From Leeuwenhoekiella sp044542075 (GTDB lineage: Bacteria; Bacteroidota; Bacteroidia; Flavobacteriales; Flavobacteriaceae): a stretch of 64,000 nt of DNA. How positions within the stretch are numbered: position 1 is the stretch's first letter; the number at the start of each line of letters is the position of its first letter. The notes below the pieces were generated by a model, which searched no databases, was not told the DNA's origin, and worked only from the letters and a program-made list of their open reading frames with translations. Both the position numbers and the translations under genes were made by a program. The stretch lies in assembly GCF_044542075.1 (NCBI RefSeq), contig NZ_JBITTU010000001.1, forward strand, positions 558,001-622,000, read 5' to 3'. Shown here piece by piece: positions 53,105 through 62,353 of this stretch.

Positions 53105-54028
53105 ATGCAGAAAATGGTAATTGTAGGCACATGTGCCTTTGATGAAATAGAGTCTCCCTTTGGAAAAACCGGAAAAATTTTAGGTGGCGCAGGTACATAT
53201 ATAGGTCTTGCAGCATCTAATTTTGATATAGACCAGGCAATAGTTTCTATTGTTGGGTCTGACTTCCCTCAGGAATATATAGATATTTTAAAAGATAAAG
53301 GGATTAATATGGAAGGTCTTGAAGTTGTAAAAGATGGAAAGACGTTCTTCTGGAAAGGTCTTTACCACAATGATCTTAATTCTCGAGACACTTTAGTTAC
53401 AGAGCTTAATACATTAGCAGATTTTAATCCTATTGTTCCTGAAGATTACAAAGATTCAGAAATTGTGGTTTTAGGTAATTTACACCCTTTAGTTCAACTT
53501 TCTGTGTTAGAGCAGATGAACACTAAGCCTAAACTTGCCATTTTGGACACCATGAATTTCTGGATGGACAGTGCTTTAGAAGATTTAAAAAAGGTGATCG
53601 CTCGCGTTGATGTCATAACTATAAATGATGAAGAGGCACGCCAACTAAGTGGAGAATATTCACTTGTAGTTGCCGCCCAGAAAATATCAGAAATGGGACC
53701 TCGCTTTGTAGTAATTAAAAAAGGAGAGCACGGAGCTTTACTATTTGAAGGTAGTAATATCTTTTTTGCACCTGCATTACCCTTAGAAGAAGTTTTTGAC
53801 CCTACCGGAGCTGGCGATACATTTGCAGGAGGATTTGCAGGATATTTGGCAAGTTCTGGAGATCTTTCTTTTGAAAATATGAAACGAGCCATTATACACG
53901 GCTCAAATCTCGCCTCATTTTGTGTAGAAAAATTTGGCACAGAGCGAATGCAAGATTTAAAACCAGACGAAATAAACCAGCGTTTGCTAAAATTTAAAGC
54001 GTTAACGCAATTTAATATAGACCTATAA
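53105..54028 (+). CDS. PfkB family carbohydrate kinase
   Basis: A 307-residue ribokinase-like kinase. The C-terminal signature DPTGAGDTFAGGFAGYLA contains the catalytic Asp, and ILGGAGTYIGLAA near the N-terminus forms the substrate lid. The substrate is unknown; adenosine or other nucleoside kinase activity is possible in view of the amidophosphoribosyltransferase gene that follows. A stable hairpin lies between the two. Confidence 0.9.
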   Translation: MQKMVIVGTCAFDEIESPFGKTGKILGGAGTYIGLAASNFDIDQAIVSIVGSDFPQEYIDILKDKGINMEGLEVVKDGKTFFWKGLYHNDLNSRDTLVTELNTLADFNPIVPEDYKDSEIVVLGNLHPLVQLSVLEQMNTKPKLAILDTMNFWMDSALEDLKKVIARVDVITINDEEARQLSGEYSLVVAAQKISEMGPRFVVIKKGEHGALLFEGSNIFFAPALPLEEVFDPTGAGDTFAGGFAGYLASSGDLSFENMKRAIIHGSNLASFCVEKFGTERMQDLKPDEINQRLLKFKALTQFNIDL

Positions 54029-54035
54029 AACAACC

Positions 54036-54061
54036 GCGCCCTCTTCTAACGAAGGGGGCGC
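54036..54061 (+). other. Stable hairpin between kinase and amidophosphoribosyltransferase
   Basis: GCGCCCTCTTC (54036-54046), loop TAAC, GAAGGGGGCGC (54051-54061); one G-T pair. It is followed by AAACATTTGAC and no T-run, so it is not a terminator. It ends 17 bases before ATG 54079 and could affect translation or stability. Confidence 0.6.
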
Positions 54062-54078
54062 AAACATTTGACTAAGCT

Positions 54079-55977
54079 ATGAGTGATGCAATTAAGCACG
54101 AATGTGGAATTTCTGTAATACGTCTTCTAAAACCTTTAGAGTATTACAAAGAGAAGTACGGCAGTGCATTTTATGGTGTAAATAAAATGTATCTAATGAT
54201 GGAAAAGCAGCACAACCGCGGTCAAGATGGCGCAGGTTTTGCCAGTATCAAATTAGACGTTGCGCCGGGAGATCGTTACATAAGCAGACAACGATCTATA
54301 GCACAACAACCTATTCAAGATATTTTTGCTCAGATAAATTCAAGAATTAATGAAACACTTCTTGAGCATCCTGAATATGCAGATGATGTTGCTCTACAAA
54401 AAAAATATGTGCCATATATAGGTGAGTTGCTACTTGGGCACGTGCGTTATGGTACCTTCGGAAAAAATAGTGTTGAAAATGTACACCCATTTTTAAGACA
54501 AAATAACTGGATGCATCGCAACCTTATAGTAGCGGGTAACTTTAATATGACCAATGTTTTTCAGCTTTTTAATAAGCTTATAGAGCTAGGTCAACATCCT
54601 AAAGAAAAAGCTGATACTATTACCGTAATGGAAAAAATAGGTCACTTTCTAGATGATGCGGTTGCTAAAATTTATAAGAAGTTAAAAAAAGAAGGCTTTT
54701 CAAAATTTGAAGCTTCACCACAAATCGCAGAACGATTAAATATTGCAAAAATTCTTAAGAAAGCCTCAAGAGATTGGGATGGTGGTTACGCAATGGCCGG
54801 TTTGTTAGGTCATGGTGATGCCTTTGTGTTACGTGATCCTTCGGGGATAAGACCTGCTTATTACTATCAAGATGATGAAGTTGTAGTAGTAGCAAGTGAG
54901 CGTCCTGTAATACAAACTGTTTTTAATGCAAAATTTGAAGATGTTCAGGAATTAGATCCAGGTCATGCGATCATTATTAAAAAAAGTGGTGCAACTTCTA
55001 TAGAGAAAGTTCAGGAACCTCGTGAGCGCAAAGCCTGTTCTTTTGAACGTATCTATTTCTCTAGAGGTAGTGATGCAGAAATTTATCAAGAGCGCAAAGA
55101 ACTAGGTCGTTTGTTAATGCCCGAAGTTTTAAAACACATCAATCACGATACTCAAAATACCGTTTTTAGCTATATCCCCAATACTGCTGAAACTTCTTTT
55201 TATGGTATGGTTGAAGCAGCACAAGAAGAACTTGACACGCAAAAGACTGCAGAGATTCTTGAACATCGCGATACTCTTGATAAAGAAGGGTTGAATAAAA
55301 TTTTAGCTAAAAAACTACGAACAGAAAAAATTGCTATTAAAGATGTTAAACTGCGCACTTTTATAACAGAAGATAGCAGTAGAGATGATCTTGTTGCACA
55401 CGTTTATGATGTGACGTACGGCGTGGTAAAACCTACAGATAACCTGGTTATTATAGATGACAGTATTGTACGGGGAACAACTCTTAAAAAGAGTATTATA
55501 AAAATGTTGTCTCGCTTAAACCCTAAAAAAATTGTTGTGGTATCGTCTGCTCCTCAGATACGATATCCAGATTGTTATGGTATAGATATGGCAAAATTGC
55601 AAGATTTTATAGCTTTTAGAGCCGCTGTTGCCTTACTTGAAGAAACAAAACAAGAGCACATAATAAATGAGGTTTATGAAAAATCGTTATCTCAAATAAG
55701 TTTTGAAGATAAAGATGTTGTTAATTACGTTAAAGAAATTTATGACCCTTTCACAGACGAGCAAATTTCTAATAAGATTGCACAACTTCTTGTAGATGAA
55801 ACAATACAAACAGAAGTGAGCGTTATTTATCAAAAAGTATCTAATCTACATCTAGCTTGTCCTAAGAATTTAGGAGACTGGTACTTTACTGGAGACTACC
55901 CAACTGCAGGTGGAAATCGAGTCGTAAACCGTGCATTTATCAATTATGTGGAGGGAAGTTTAAAAAGAGCATATTAA
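54079..55977 (+). CDS. Amidophosphoribosyltransferase paralogue
   Basis: A 632-residue member of the class II glutamine amidotransferase / phosphoribosyltransferase family that makes phosphoribosylamine from PRPP and glutamine. The amidase part has C9 in KHECGISV (the usual nucleophile; removal of 8 residues would expose it), HNRGQDGAGF and GHVRYGT. The PRPP-binding loop is VIIDDSIVRGTT (about 456-467). It is about 130 residues longer than ordinary PurF, with insertions around 95-120 and 170-225 and a long C-terminus. A canonical PurF is expected elsewhere in the genome; this copy may be specialised. Confidence 0.87.
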   Translation: MSDAIKHECGISVIRLLKPLEYYKEKYGSAFYGVNKMYLMMEKQHNRGQDGAGFASIKLDVAPGDRYISRQRSIAQQPIQDIFAQINSRINETLLEHPEYADDVALQKKYVPYIGELLLGHVRYGTFGKNSVENVHPFLRQNNWMHRNLIVAGNFNMTNVFQLFNKLIELGQHPKEKADTITVMEKIGHFLDDAVAKIYKKLKKEGFSKFEASPQIAERLNIAKILKKASRDWDGGYAMAGLLGHGDAFVLRDPSGIRPAYYYQDDEVVVVASERPVIQTVFNAKFEDVQELDPGHAIIIKKSGATSIEKVQEPRERKACSFERIYFSRGSDAEIYQERKELGRLLMPEVLKHINHDTQNTVFSYIPNTAETSFYGMVEAAQEELDTQKTAEILEHRDTLDKEGLNKILAKKLRTEKIAIKDVKLRTFITEDSSRDDLVAHVYDVTYGVVKPTDNLVIIDDSIVRGTTLKKSIIKMLSRLNPKKIVVVSSAPQIRYPDCYGIDMAKLQDFIAFRAAVALLEETKQEHIINEVYEKSLSQISFEDKDVVNYVKEIYDPFTDEQISNKIAQLLVDETIQTEVSVIYQKVSNLHLACPKNLGDWYFTGDYPTAGGNRVVNRAFINYVEGSLKRAY

Positions 55978-56096
55978 AAAGGTACTTAAACTGATAATTT
56001 CGCAGTTTATCTAAAACTTTGTTTACTGTGAATTATACGTAGTATTTTAGTTTCTACCAGAGCATAAGTAGGTTAAGTTCATGGTAGATTTGGGGC

Positions 56097-56124
56097 AAAA
56101 AAGGTGGATTTATCCACCTTTTTT
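56097..56124 (+). terminator. Terminator after the amidophosphoribosyltransferase gene
   Basis: AAAAAAGGTGGAT pairs with ATCCACCTTTTTT around a short TT loop, followed by TATTT. Outside it the pairing extends: AGATTTGGGG (56087-56096) against CCCAAATCT (56131-56139). The T-rich half is repeated downstream. Confidence 0.75.
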
Positions 56125-56506
56125 ATTTGACCCAAATCTGGGGTGACGAGCTTTCTAAAATTCCCTCTGAATAGTGAGATACAATACTATAGATCAAAAG
56201 CTGAAAACTCATTGCGGGCCGTACTCACCTTTCGGTTTATTCCACCTTTTTTATTTGACCAAATTTGGGGTGGCGAGTTTTCTAAAAAATTTCCTGAAAA
56301 ACAATAGCACGGTATAACCCTGTAAATGCAAATGCCAAAAACCTACAGCGAGCCGTTTTTAGCTCTTGTCTTATTCGACCTTTTTTTTTTGACCCAAATT
56401 GGGGTGGTGAGCTTTCTAAAAATTTCCCTGAAAAACAATAGCACGGTATAACCCTGTAAATGCCAATGCCGAAAACTCATTGAGAGCCATTTTTAACTTC
56501 TGTAAT
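56114..56506. repeat. Three imperfect tandem repeats of about 130 bases
   Basis: Copies start at 56114, 56242 and 56376. Each opens with CCACCTTTTTTATTTGACC (CGACC in copy 3), then a semi-palindromic CCAAATTTGGGG-like box, GGGTGRYGAG and TTTCTAAAA, and ends with AAAAC-type and GAGCC-type blocks. Copies 2 and 3 share 37 identical bases (from CCTGAAAAAC); copy 1 is the most divergent. Confidence 0.75.
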
Positions 56507-56633
56507 GGTTCAACTTACATAAATCAGCTTTTCAGATAGTTCCTAGGTCAATTCTTTGAACTGTTCTCAACTACTGGTTTCACTAATAACTAGCATTTAT
56601 AGTTTAAAACTCATTTGAAATTGAGCACAAAAA

Positions 56634-56656
56634 AACCCGGAATATTATTCCGGGTT
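56634..56656 (-). terminator. Terminator of the superoxide dismutase gene
   Basis: AACCCGGAAT (56634-56643) and ATTCCGGGTT (56647-56656) form a perfect 10-base stem with a 3-base loop. On the minus strand a run of seven T follows. Confidence 0.9.
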
Positions 56657-56678
56657 CATAAAAACAAATTAATGTTTC

Positions 56679-57287
56679 TTATTTATTTTGAGCGTAACGG
56701 CTAGAAACCTCTTTCCAATTGATCACATTAAAGAATGCATCAATATAATCTGGACGCTTGTTTTGATATTTTAAGTAATATGCGTGTTCCCAAACATCTA
56801 AACCTAAGATTGGAGTTCCACCGCAGCCTACTTCTGGCATCAATGGGTTGTCCTGATTAGGAGTAGAACATACTTCTACTTTACCGCCTTCATGAACACA
56901 AAGCCAAGCCCAACCAGAACCGAATTGACTTCCTGCAGCGCTACTAAATTTATCTTTAAAAGCTTCAAAAGAACCATATGCGGCATTAATTGCCTCAGCT
57001 AATTCTCCTGTAGGCTCGCCGCCACCATCTGGAGACATCACATCCCAAAAAAGACTGTGGTTATAAAAACCACCACCGTTGTTACGTACAGCACTATTAG
57101 ACTTATCTAGATTTATTAAGATATTCTCTATAGTTTTACCTTCAAGGTCTGTACCTTCAATAGCTGCATTTAATTTGCTTGTATAACCTGCGTGATGCTT
57201 ACCGTGGTGAATTTCCATGGTTTGTGCATCTATACTAGGTTCTAGTGCATCTTTGGCATATTTTAAACTTGGAAGTTGAAATGACAT
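56679..57287 (-). CDS. sodA: Superoxide dismutase, Fe/Mn type
   Basis: Dismutates superoxide in the cytoplasm, 202 residues. Metal ligands are in the first helix pair (HHGKHHAGY-type segment, here IHHGKHHAGYTSKLN), in NHSLFWDVMSP, and in the C-terminal pair DVWEHAYYLKYQNKRPDYI. Iron or manganese use cannot be decided from these residues. A -7 box TATCTTTG lies on the minus strand at 57326-57333 and a strong terminator follows. Confidence 0.95.
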   Translation of the reverse strand: MSFQLPSLKYAKDALEPSIDAQTMEIHHGKHHAGYTSKLNAAIEGTDLEGKTIENILINLDKSNSAVRNNGGGFYNHSLFWDVMSPDGGGEPTGELAEAINAAYGSFEAFKDKFSSAAGSQFGSGWAWLCVHEGGKVEVCSTPNQDNPLMPEVGCGGTPILGLDVWEHAYYLKYQNKRPDYIDAFFNVINWKEVSSRYAQNK

Positions 57288-57325
57288 TTTTATTTATTTT
57301 TTTCGTTAATATAATAGTTGTTCCC

Positions 57326-57333
57326 CAAAGATA
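57326..57333 (-). promoter_or_regulatory. -7 box of superoxide dismutase
   Basis: TATCTTTG on the minus strand fits TAnnTTTG exactly, about 39 bases before the start codon. A 10-base palindrome AACACGTGTT (57359-57368) lies upstream and might bind a regulator. Confidence 0.55.
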
Positions 57334-57449
57334 GCAATTCGGCAACCGTATTTAAAACAACACGTGTTATAAAAGTCTTAAGGTTTAAATACTAATCGCT
57401 TATAACACACTCATATAATTAGTATTAACATTTTTACCATCTTGAATCT

Positions 57450-60400
57450 ATGCAAGATCTACCCACTATCTCTATATACAATGCTTCAGCTGGCGCAGGA
57501 AAAACTTTTGCTCTAGTTAAAAATTATCTTGTGATTCTTTTTAAAAGTAAAAACGAATTCAAATACCGCCGCATACTTGCAATAACATTTACTAATAAAG
57601 CAGTTGCCGAAATGAAGTTGCGTATTGTAAACAACCTACAGGCATTTACTCATGATGATATTTTTGATAACCCGGGTCCAATGCTGCTTTCAATTGAAGA
57701 AGAAACCGGTTTAAAACGAACCGAAATTCAGCAAAAATCAAAGCGCCTCTTAAAGAATATCGTTCAGGATTTTGCATCATTTGATGTGGTAACTATAGAT
57801 AATTTTACGCATCGGGTGATACGTACGTTTGCACATGATTTAAAAATTCCACAAAATTTTGAAGTTGAACTCAATACTCAGGATGTTTTAGAGCAAGCCG
57901 TAGATAAATTAATTGACAAAGCGGGTAAAGATGATTTAGTCACTCAAGTGCTTCTTGATTATGCCTTAGAGAAAATTGATAGTGACCGTAGCTGGGACAT
58001 TTCTAGAGACTTCTACGAGATTAGCAGACTGCTTTTAAGTGAAAATGACCGCGCCTATTTAAAAATGCTTGAGGGTAAATCATTAAAGGATTTTGCAGAC
58101 TTAAAAGAGTTTATAAAAAAAAGTTCTTCACAGCTTGAAAAAGGAATCGTAGAAAAAGCTAAATCATTGCTTGGTTTTATTGCTTCAAACGGACTTGAAG
58201 AAGGTCATTTTAAAGGAAAATATCTACCAAAGGCAGTATCTAAAATTAGTGAAGGTGTTTTTGCCGTTAATACCACTTCGGCGTGGGTTGCAAATTTGGG
58301 TGAGGAACCCATGTATACTAAAACTCAAAAGCAGCCTATAAAAGACATTTTAGACCAGATTGCACCAGAAATCGCTCTTCAATTTAATGTGATAAAACAC
58401 GATATATTAAATTTGAGTTTTCAGGAAGAACTGTATAAAAAAATCACTCCGTTATCTGTTTTACAAGCAATACAAGAAGAAGTAGATAAAATTAAAGCCG
58501 AAAATAACCTCATTTTAATTTCAGACTTTAATGAACTTATTAATAAAAATATAGCCAATCAACCCACACCTTTTATCTATGAGCGATTGGGTGAACGATA
58601 TGAAAATTACTTCATAGATGAGTTTCAAGATACTTCACGGTTGCAATGGGAAAATCTGGTACCCCTAATTGATAATGCCGTAAGCGTGAATCAAACTGAA
58701 GATTTATCAAACAGCCTTATGCTGGTAGGCGATCCTAAGCAGGCAATATACAGATGGCGAGGTGGCGAGGCGGCCCAGTTTATAGAATTATCTAACGGTC
58801 AAAATCCGTTTCAGAATGAAAATAAAGACGTAATTAATCTTCCGTTTAATTATAGAAGTTATGATGAGATTATAACATTTAACAATACATTCTTTAGCAA
58901 GCTTGCAGACGTTTTTGAAAATGTAGATTATAAAAAAATCTACACAGAAGGTAATGCACAACGCGTAAATACAAAACAAGGTGGCTGTGTTTCAATTTCA
59001 TTTATAGATGCTATAAATAAAGAAGAGGCTGTGCCTTTGTATCTTGATGAGGTGGTAACTACTATTAACTCGTGCCTAGCAAATGGTTTTACACTTAATG
59101 AGCTCTGCATACTAGTTAGAAAAAATTCTGAAGGTGTAGCTATAGCCCAGCGCTTACAAGAACAAAATATACCAGTAATATCAAGTGAGAGTTTACTTTT
59201 AAAGCAATCATCACAAGTACAGTTTATTGTAAACATGCTGCATTATACGATAGAGAGTGAATCTTCTGCTATAAGCATTAAGTTACTTGAATATCTTGCT
59301 GAAGAATTTCTGAATATCAAAAACAGCCATGCCTTTTATAAAAATAATCTGGCTTACAATGGCTCAGAATTATTGAAGAATGCTTTAGGTATTCATTCTG
59401 ATTTTGATTTTACGCAGTGCGCAATTCTACCACTTTATGAAGCTGTAGAATATATAGTAAGAAGTTTTAAACTTCAGAAAAATGGAGGCGCCTACCTTCA
59501 ATTCTTTCTAGATGCTATTTACGATTTTACACAAAAGAACTCTGGTGGTGTTCCTGAATTTATTACCTGGTGGAATCGCAAACAAGATAAGCTAAGCATA
59601 AGTACACCTCCCGCCTCAAAGGCAGTACAAATAATGACAGTTCACAAAGCTAAGGGATTAGAGTTTCCGGTAGTTATTTATCCGTTTGCAGACAGTGATT
59701 TATATCCTAGAAATTCAGATTCTTATAATTGGTATCTACCCAACGCTGATGAGTTTTTAGGTTTTAAAGCTTTATTAATTGGCCAAAAAAACGAACTCAC
59801 CCAATTTAATGAGCAAACAGAAGCGCTCTACCATATAAAAAAAAGTTTACAACAACTTGATAATATTAATATTCTATATGTTGCTTTAACGCGAAGCGTT
59901 GAACAACTACACATAATAACTAATAAAGGGGCGCTTAGCAAAGCAGAGCCAAAAACATTTTCTGACCTTTTTATGAATTTTGTTATTCAAGATCCCGACT
60001 TTAATGAAGACGCCAATAATTATTCAATAGGAGTTGAAAAGCGAACCTCAAAACCAAAAGATTTAATTCATTCTTCAGAAAATTTAGAGTTAACCAGTAC
60101 TTCTAAAGAAGAGCACAATCTAATAATGGTCACTCAGGCTGACTCTTTATGGAATACAGAACTCGTGGAAGCCATAAACCTAGGTAATGTCATACATGAA
60201 CTGATGGAAAATATTGAAGTAGAAGAAGATGTAGACTTGGCAATCAAACGGGCATTAACTCTAGGTTTAATAGACACAACTAATCATCAGAAATTAAACA
60301 ATAATTTAAAAGAACTCATAGCTAAATTAAAACCAGAAGGTTTTTTTAATCACGAACATTACATCCTAAACGAGCGGGATATAAATTTTAGAGGTAAAAC

Positions 60401-60593
60401 TATTAGACCAGACCGTTTGGAACTTAATAATGATAATGAAGCTTGGTTATTAGACTATAAAACCGGATCAAAAAGTGAAGCGCATAGTCTACAAATAAAC
60501 ACCTATGCTCAAGCATTATTAGCTATGGGGTATAAAATTAAAAAGAAACTAATCGTATATCTAGATGGTGAGATTCAATTATTTATCCCTTAA
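57450..60593 (+). CDS. AddA-like UvrD helicase-nuclease
   Basis: A 1047-residue repair enzyme. Walker A is NASAGAGKTFALV (about 10-22), the second helicase motif is FIDEFQDTSRLQWE, motif IV/V/VI blocks follow (LMLVGDPKQAIYRWRG, MTVHKAKGLEFPVV, LYVALTR), and a PD-(D/E)XK nuclease lies at the end (RPDRLEL, LLDYKTGS). This is the AddA/RecB layout that processes double-strand ends for RecA. Its likely AddB-like partner starts at 63816, beyond two OmpA genes. Confidence 0.92.
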   Translation: MQDLPTISIYNASAGAGKTFALVKNYLVILFKSKNEFKYRRILAITFTNKAVAEMKLRIVNNLQAFTHDDIFDNPGPMLLSIEEETGLKRTEIQQKSKRLLKNIVQDFASFDVVTIDNFTHRVIRTFAHDLKIPQNFEVELNTQDVLEQAVDKLIDKAGKDDLVTQVLLDYALEKIDSDRSWDISRDFYEISRLLLSENDRAYLKMLEGKSLKDFADLKEFIKKSSSQLEKGIVEKAKSLLGFIASNGLEEGHFKGKYLPKAVSKISEGVFAVNTTSAWVANLGEEPMYTKTQKQPIKDILDQIAPEIALQFNVIKHDILNLSFQEELYKKITPLSVLQAIQEEVDKIKAENNLILISDFNELINKNIANQPTPFIYERLGERYENYFIDEFQDTSRLQWENLVPLIDNAVSVNQTEDLSNSLMLVGDPKQAIYRWRGGEAAQFIELSNGQNPFQNENKDVINLPFNYRSYDEIITFNNTFFSKLADVFENVDYKKIYTEGNAQRVNTKQGGCVSISFIDAINKEEAVPLYLDEVVTTINSCLANGFTLNELCILVRKNSEGVAIAQRLQEQNIPVISSESLLLKQSSQVQFIVNMLHYTIESESSAISIKLLEYLAEEFLNIKNSHAFYKNNLAYNGSELLKNALGIHSDFDFTQCAILPLYEAVEYIVRSFKLQKNGGAYLQFFLDAIYDFTQKNSGGVPEFITWWNRKQDKLSISTPPASKAVQIMTVHKAKGLEFPVVIYPFADSDLYPRNSDSYNWYLPNADEFLGFKALLIGQKNELTQFNEQTEALYHIKKSLQQLDNINILYVALTRSVEQLHIITNKGALSKAEPKTFSDLFMNFVIQDPDFNEDANNYSIGVEKRTSKPKDLIHSSENLELTSTSKEEHNLIMVTQADSLWNTELVEAINLGNVIHELMENIEVEEDVDLAIKRALTLGLIDTTNHQKLNNNLKELIAKLKPEGFFNHEHYILNERDINFRGKTIRPDRLELNNDNEAWLLDYKTGSKSEAHSLQINTYAQALLAMGYKIKKKLIVYLDGEIQLFIP

Positions 60594-60766
60594 TTAAAAC
60601 TAAAATTTATCAAAAACTTACTTATTAACAATTGTAGTGTATTTTAATGCATACATCTGAACTTCAATTAGTTATCACTATAAATACCTTATTTATAAGT
60701 TAATAAAATTTCTTGGTTTTGTATAATTCTTAATAAAGGTTTAATAAAACTTTATCAATTGCCGTT

Positions 60767-60796
60767 TTGTATCTAAATTTTAACAAACTACTTTTA
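60767..60796 (+). promoter_or_regulatory. Promoter of the first OmpA gene
   Basis: TTG (60767-60769), a 19-base spacer and TACTTTTA (60789-60796; one mismatch to TAnnTTTG). Confidence 0.6.
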
Positions 60797-60828
60797 CCCC
60801 CGTATTGAATAACTTATCAATTAGAAAT

Positions 60829-62205
60829 ATGAAAAAAAGTACTAGTATATTGTTTTTGTTTTTTGCAGTATTTATAGGAGTGAATTCTGTTTTTGCTCAG
60901 GATGCAAATAACCCTTGGTATATAAGTGTAGGAGTTAACGCCGTTGACACTTATCCCGTAGATGAAGATAGCAGACCTTTAACAGGTGGGTTTCTTAATG
61001 AAATGTATAATGTAGATGACCATTGGAATATTTTACCTTCTATTTCAACTCTTTATGTAGGTCGCTACATTGGTAGTGGTTTAGCATTTGGTGTTAGAGG
61101 ATCTCTTAATAAAATTGAGAAATTTGGTGATGCACCAGCTAACGATCTTGCTTATTATGCTTTAGACGGTATGTTCTCATACAGTTTCCGTGATGCTCTT
61201 TTTGGAGAAGGCGGCTGGTTTGATCCCTATTTAGGTGTAGGTGGTGGTTATGTATTTGTGGGTGATTTAGCAAGCCACGGTACTGCTAATGGTACTGTAG
61301 GATTAAAACTATGGTTAGGAGAATCTATAAGCTTAGATCTATCTACAACCTATAAGCATGCATTTGAAGACAATTATACTAAACATATGCAACACACAGC
61401 AGGTATCGGTTTTGCTTTTGGCGGAATTGATACAGATGGTGACGGCATATTTGATAAAAATGATGAGTGCCCAGATGTTCCTGGTCTAAAGGAATTTAAC
61501 GGTTGTCCTGATACAGATGGTGATGGTATAAAAGATTCTGAAGATGCTTGTCCAGAAGTTGCTGGCTTACCAGAATTTAATGGTTGTCCTGATACAGATG
61601 GTGATGGTATTGCAGATCCAGATGATAAATGTCCTAACGTAGCTGGTTTACCTGCTTTAAATGGTTGTCCTGATGCTGACGGTGACGGTGTTACAGATGC
61701 AGAAGACAAATGTCCTAACGAAGCTGGTCCTGCCGCTAATGATGGTTGCCCTTACGAGGATAAAGATAATGATGGTGTATTAGATAAGGATGATGAGTGC
61801 CCTACAGTTCCTGGTACTGTAGCAAACTATGGTTGCCCTGAGGTTACTGTTGAAGTGCTAGAAGAAATTAATGTTCAAGTTAGAACTGTTCTTTTTGATT
61901 TAGCTAAAGCTACTATACGCAAAGAATCTCTTGAGACTTTAAATACTGTCGCTGGTACAATGATGGAGTATCCTAATACAAGATTTTTAATAGAAGGCCA
62001 TACAGATAGTCAAGGAAGCGACGCATACAACCTTAAGCTTTCTGACGAGCGTGCAGCTTCAGTTAAAAATTATTTAATTGAAAAAGGATTACCTGCTTCA
62101 AGACTTTCTTCTGAAGGATTTGGTGAGACTAAGCCTGTTGCAAACAATGCAACTGCTGCTGGTAGACAGCAAAACCGTCGAGTTGAAATTTCACTTATAG
62201 ATTAA
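60829..62205 (+). CDS. OmpA family protein with TSP3 repeats, copy 1
   Basis: A 458-residue outer-membrane protein. ATG 60829 gives a clear signal peptide (MKKSTSILFLFFAV to FAQD); eight codons upstream in frame are probably not used. About 25-200 form an outer-membrane beta domain, then five calcium-type thrombospondin type 3 repeats follow (DTDGDGI..D..D.CP), and the last about 110 residues are an OmpA domain with the peptidoglycan-binding segment FLIEGHTDSQGSDAYNLKLS. It has a flavobacterial promoter upstream. Confidence 0.93.
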   Translation: MKKSTSILFLFFAVFIGVNSVFAQDANNPWYISVGVNAVDTYPVDEDSRPLTGGFLNEMYNVDDHWNILPSISTLYVGRYIGSGLAFGVRGSLNKIEKFGDAPANDLAYYALDGMFSYSFRDALFGEGGWFDPYLGVGGGYVFVGDLASHGTANGTVGLKLWLGESISLDLSTTYKHAFEDNYTKHMQHTAGIGFAFGGIDTDGDGIFDKNDECPDVPGLKEFNGCPDTDGDGIKDSEDACPEVAGLPEFNGCPDTDGDGIADPDDKCPNVAGLPALNGCPDADGDGVTDAEDKCPNEAGPAANDGCPYEDKDNDGVLDKDDECPTVPGTVANYGCPEVTVEVLEEINVQVRTVLFDLAKATIRKESLETLNTVAGTMMEYPNTRFLIEGHTDSQGSDAYNLKLSDERAASVKNYLIEKGLPASRLSSEGFGETKPVANNATAAGRQQNRRVEISLID

Positions 62206-62288
62206 ACCTAAATGTTACTGATTAGCAACAAGTCACGTTTGAGAATTCCACTAAATAAGCAATTATTTGATTTTTCTTAGATTTGATT

Positions 62289-62318
62289 TTGTTGCTAGTT
62301 TTTAACAAATTACATTTG
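62289..62318 (+). promoter_or_regulatory. Promoter of the second OmpA gene
   Basis: TTG (62289-62291), a 19-base spacer and TACATTTG (62311-62318), an exact -7 box. Layout is the same as that of the first OmpA gene. Confidence 0.8.
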
Positions 62319-62353
62319 CTTCAATTAACACACTTAAATTTTACTTACTTAAC

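Larger units (their letters stand above)
55978..56678. other. 701-base gap with repeat tract
   Basis: Holds the terminator at 56097-56124, three degenerate tandem repeats (56114-56506) and the superoxide dismutase terminator (56634-56656). No coding frame of reasonable character is seen on either strand. Confidence 0.7.

Noticed and set aside
53494..54033. A 179-codon frame antisense to the PfkB kinase.
   Set aside because: It is a shadow of an intact, motif-complete kinase gene.
56114..56506. The tandem repeats as a CRISPR array.
   Set aside because: Units are about 130 bases, imperfect, with no short identical repeat and unique spacer pattern, and no cas genes are present.
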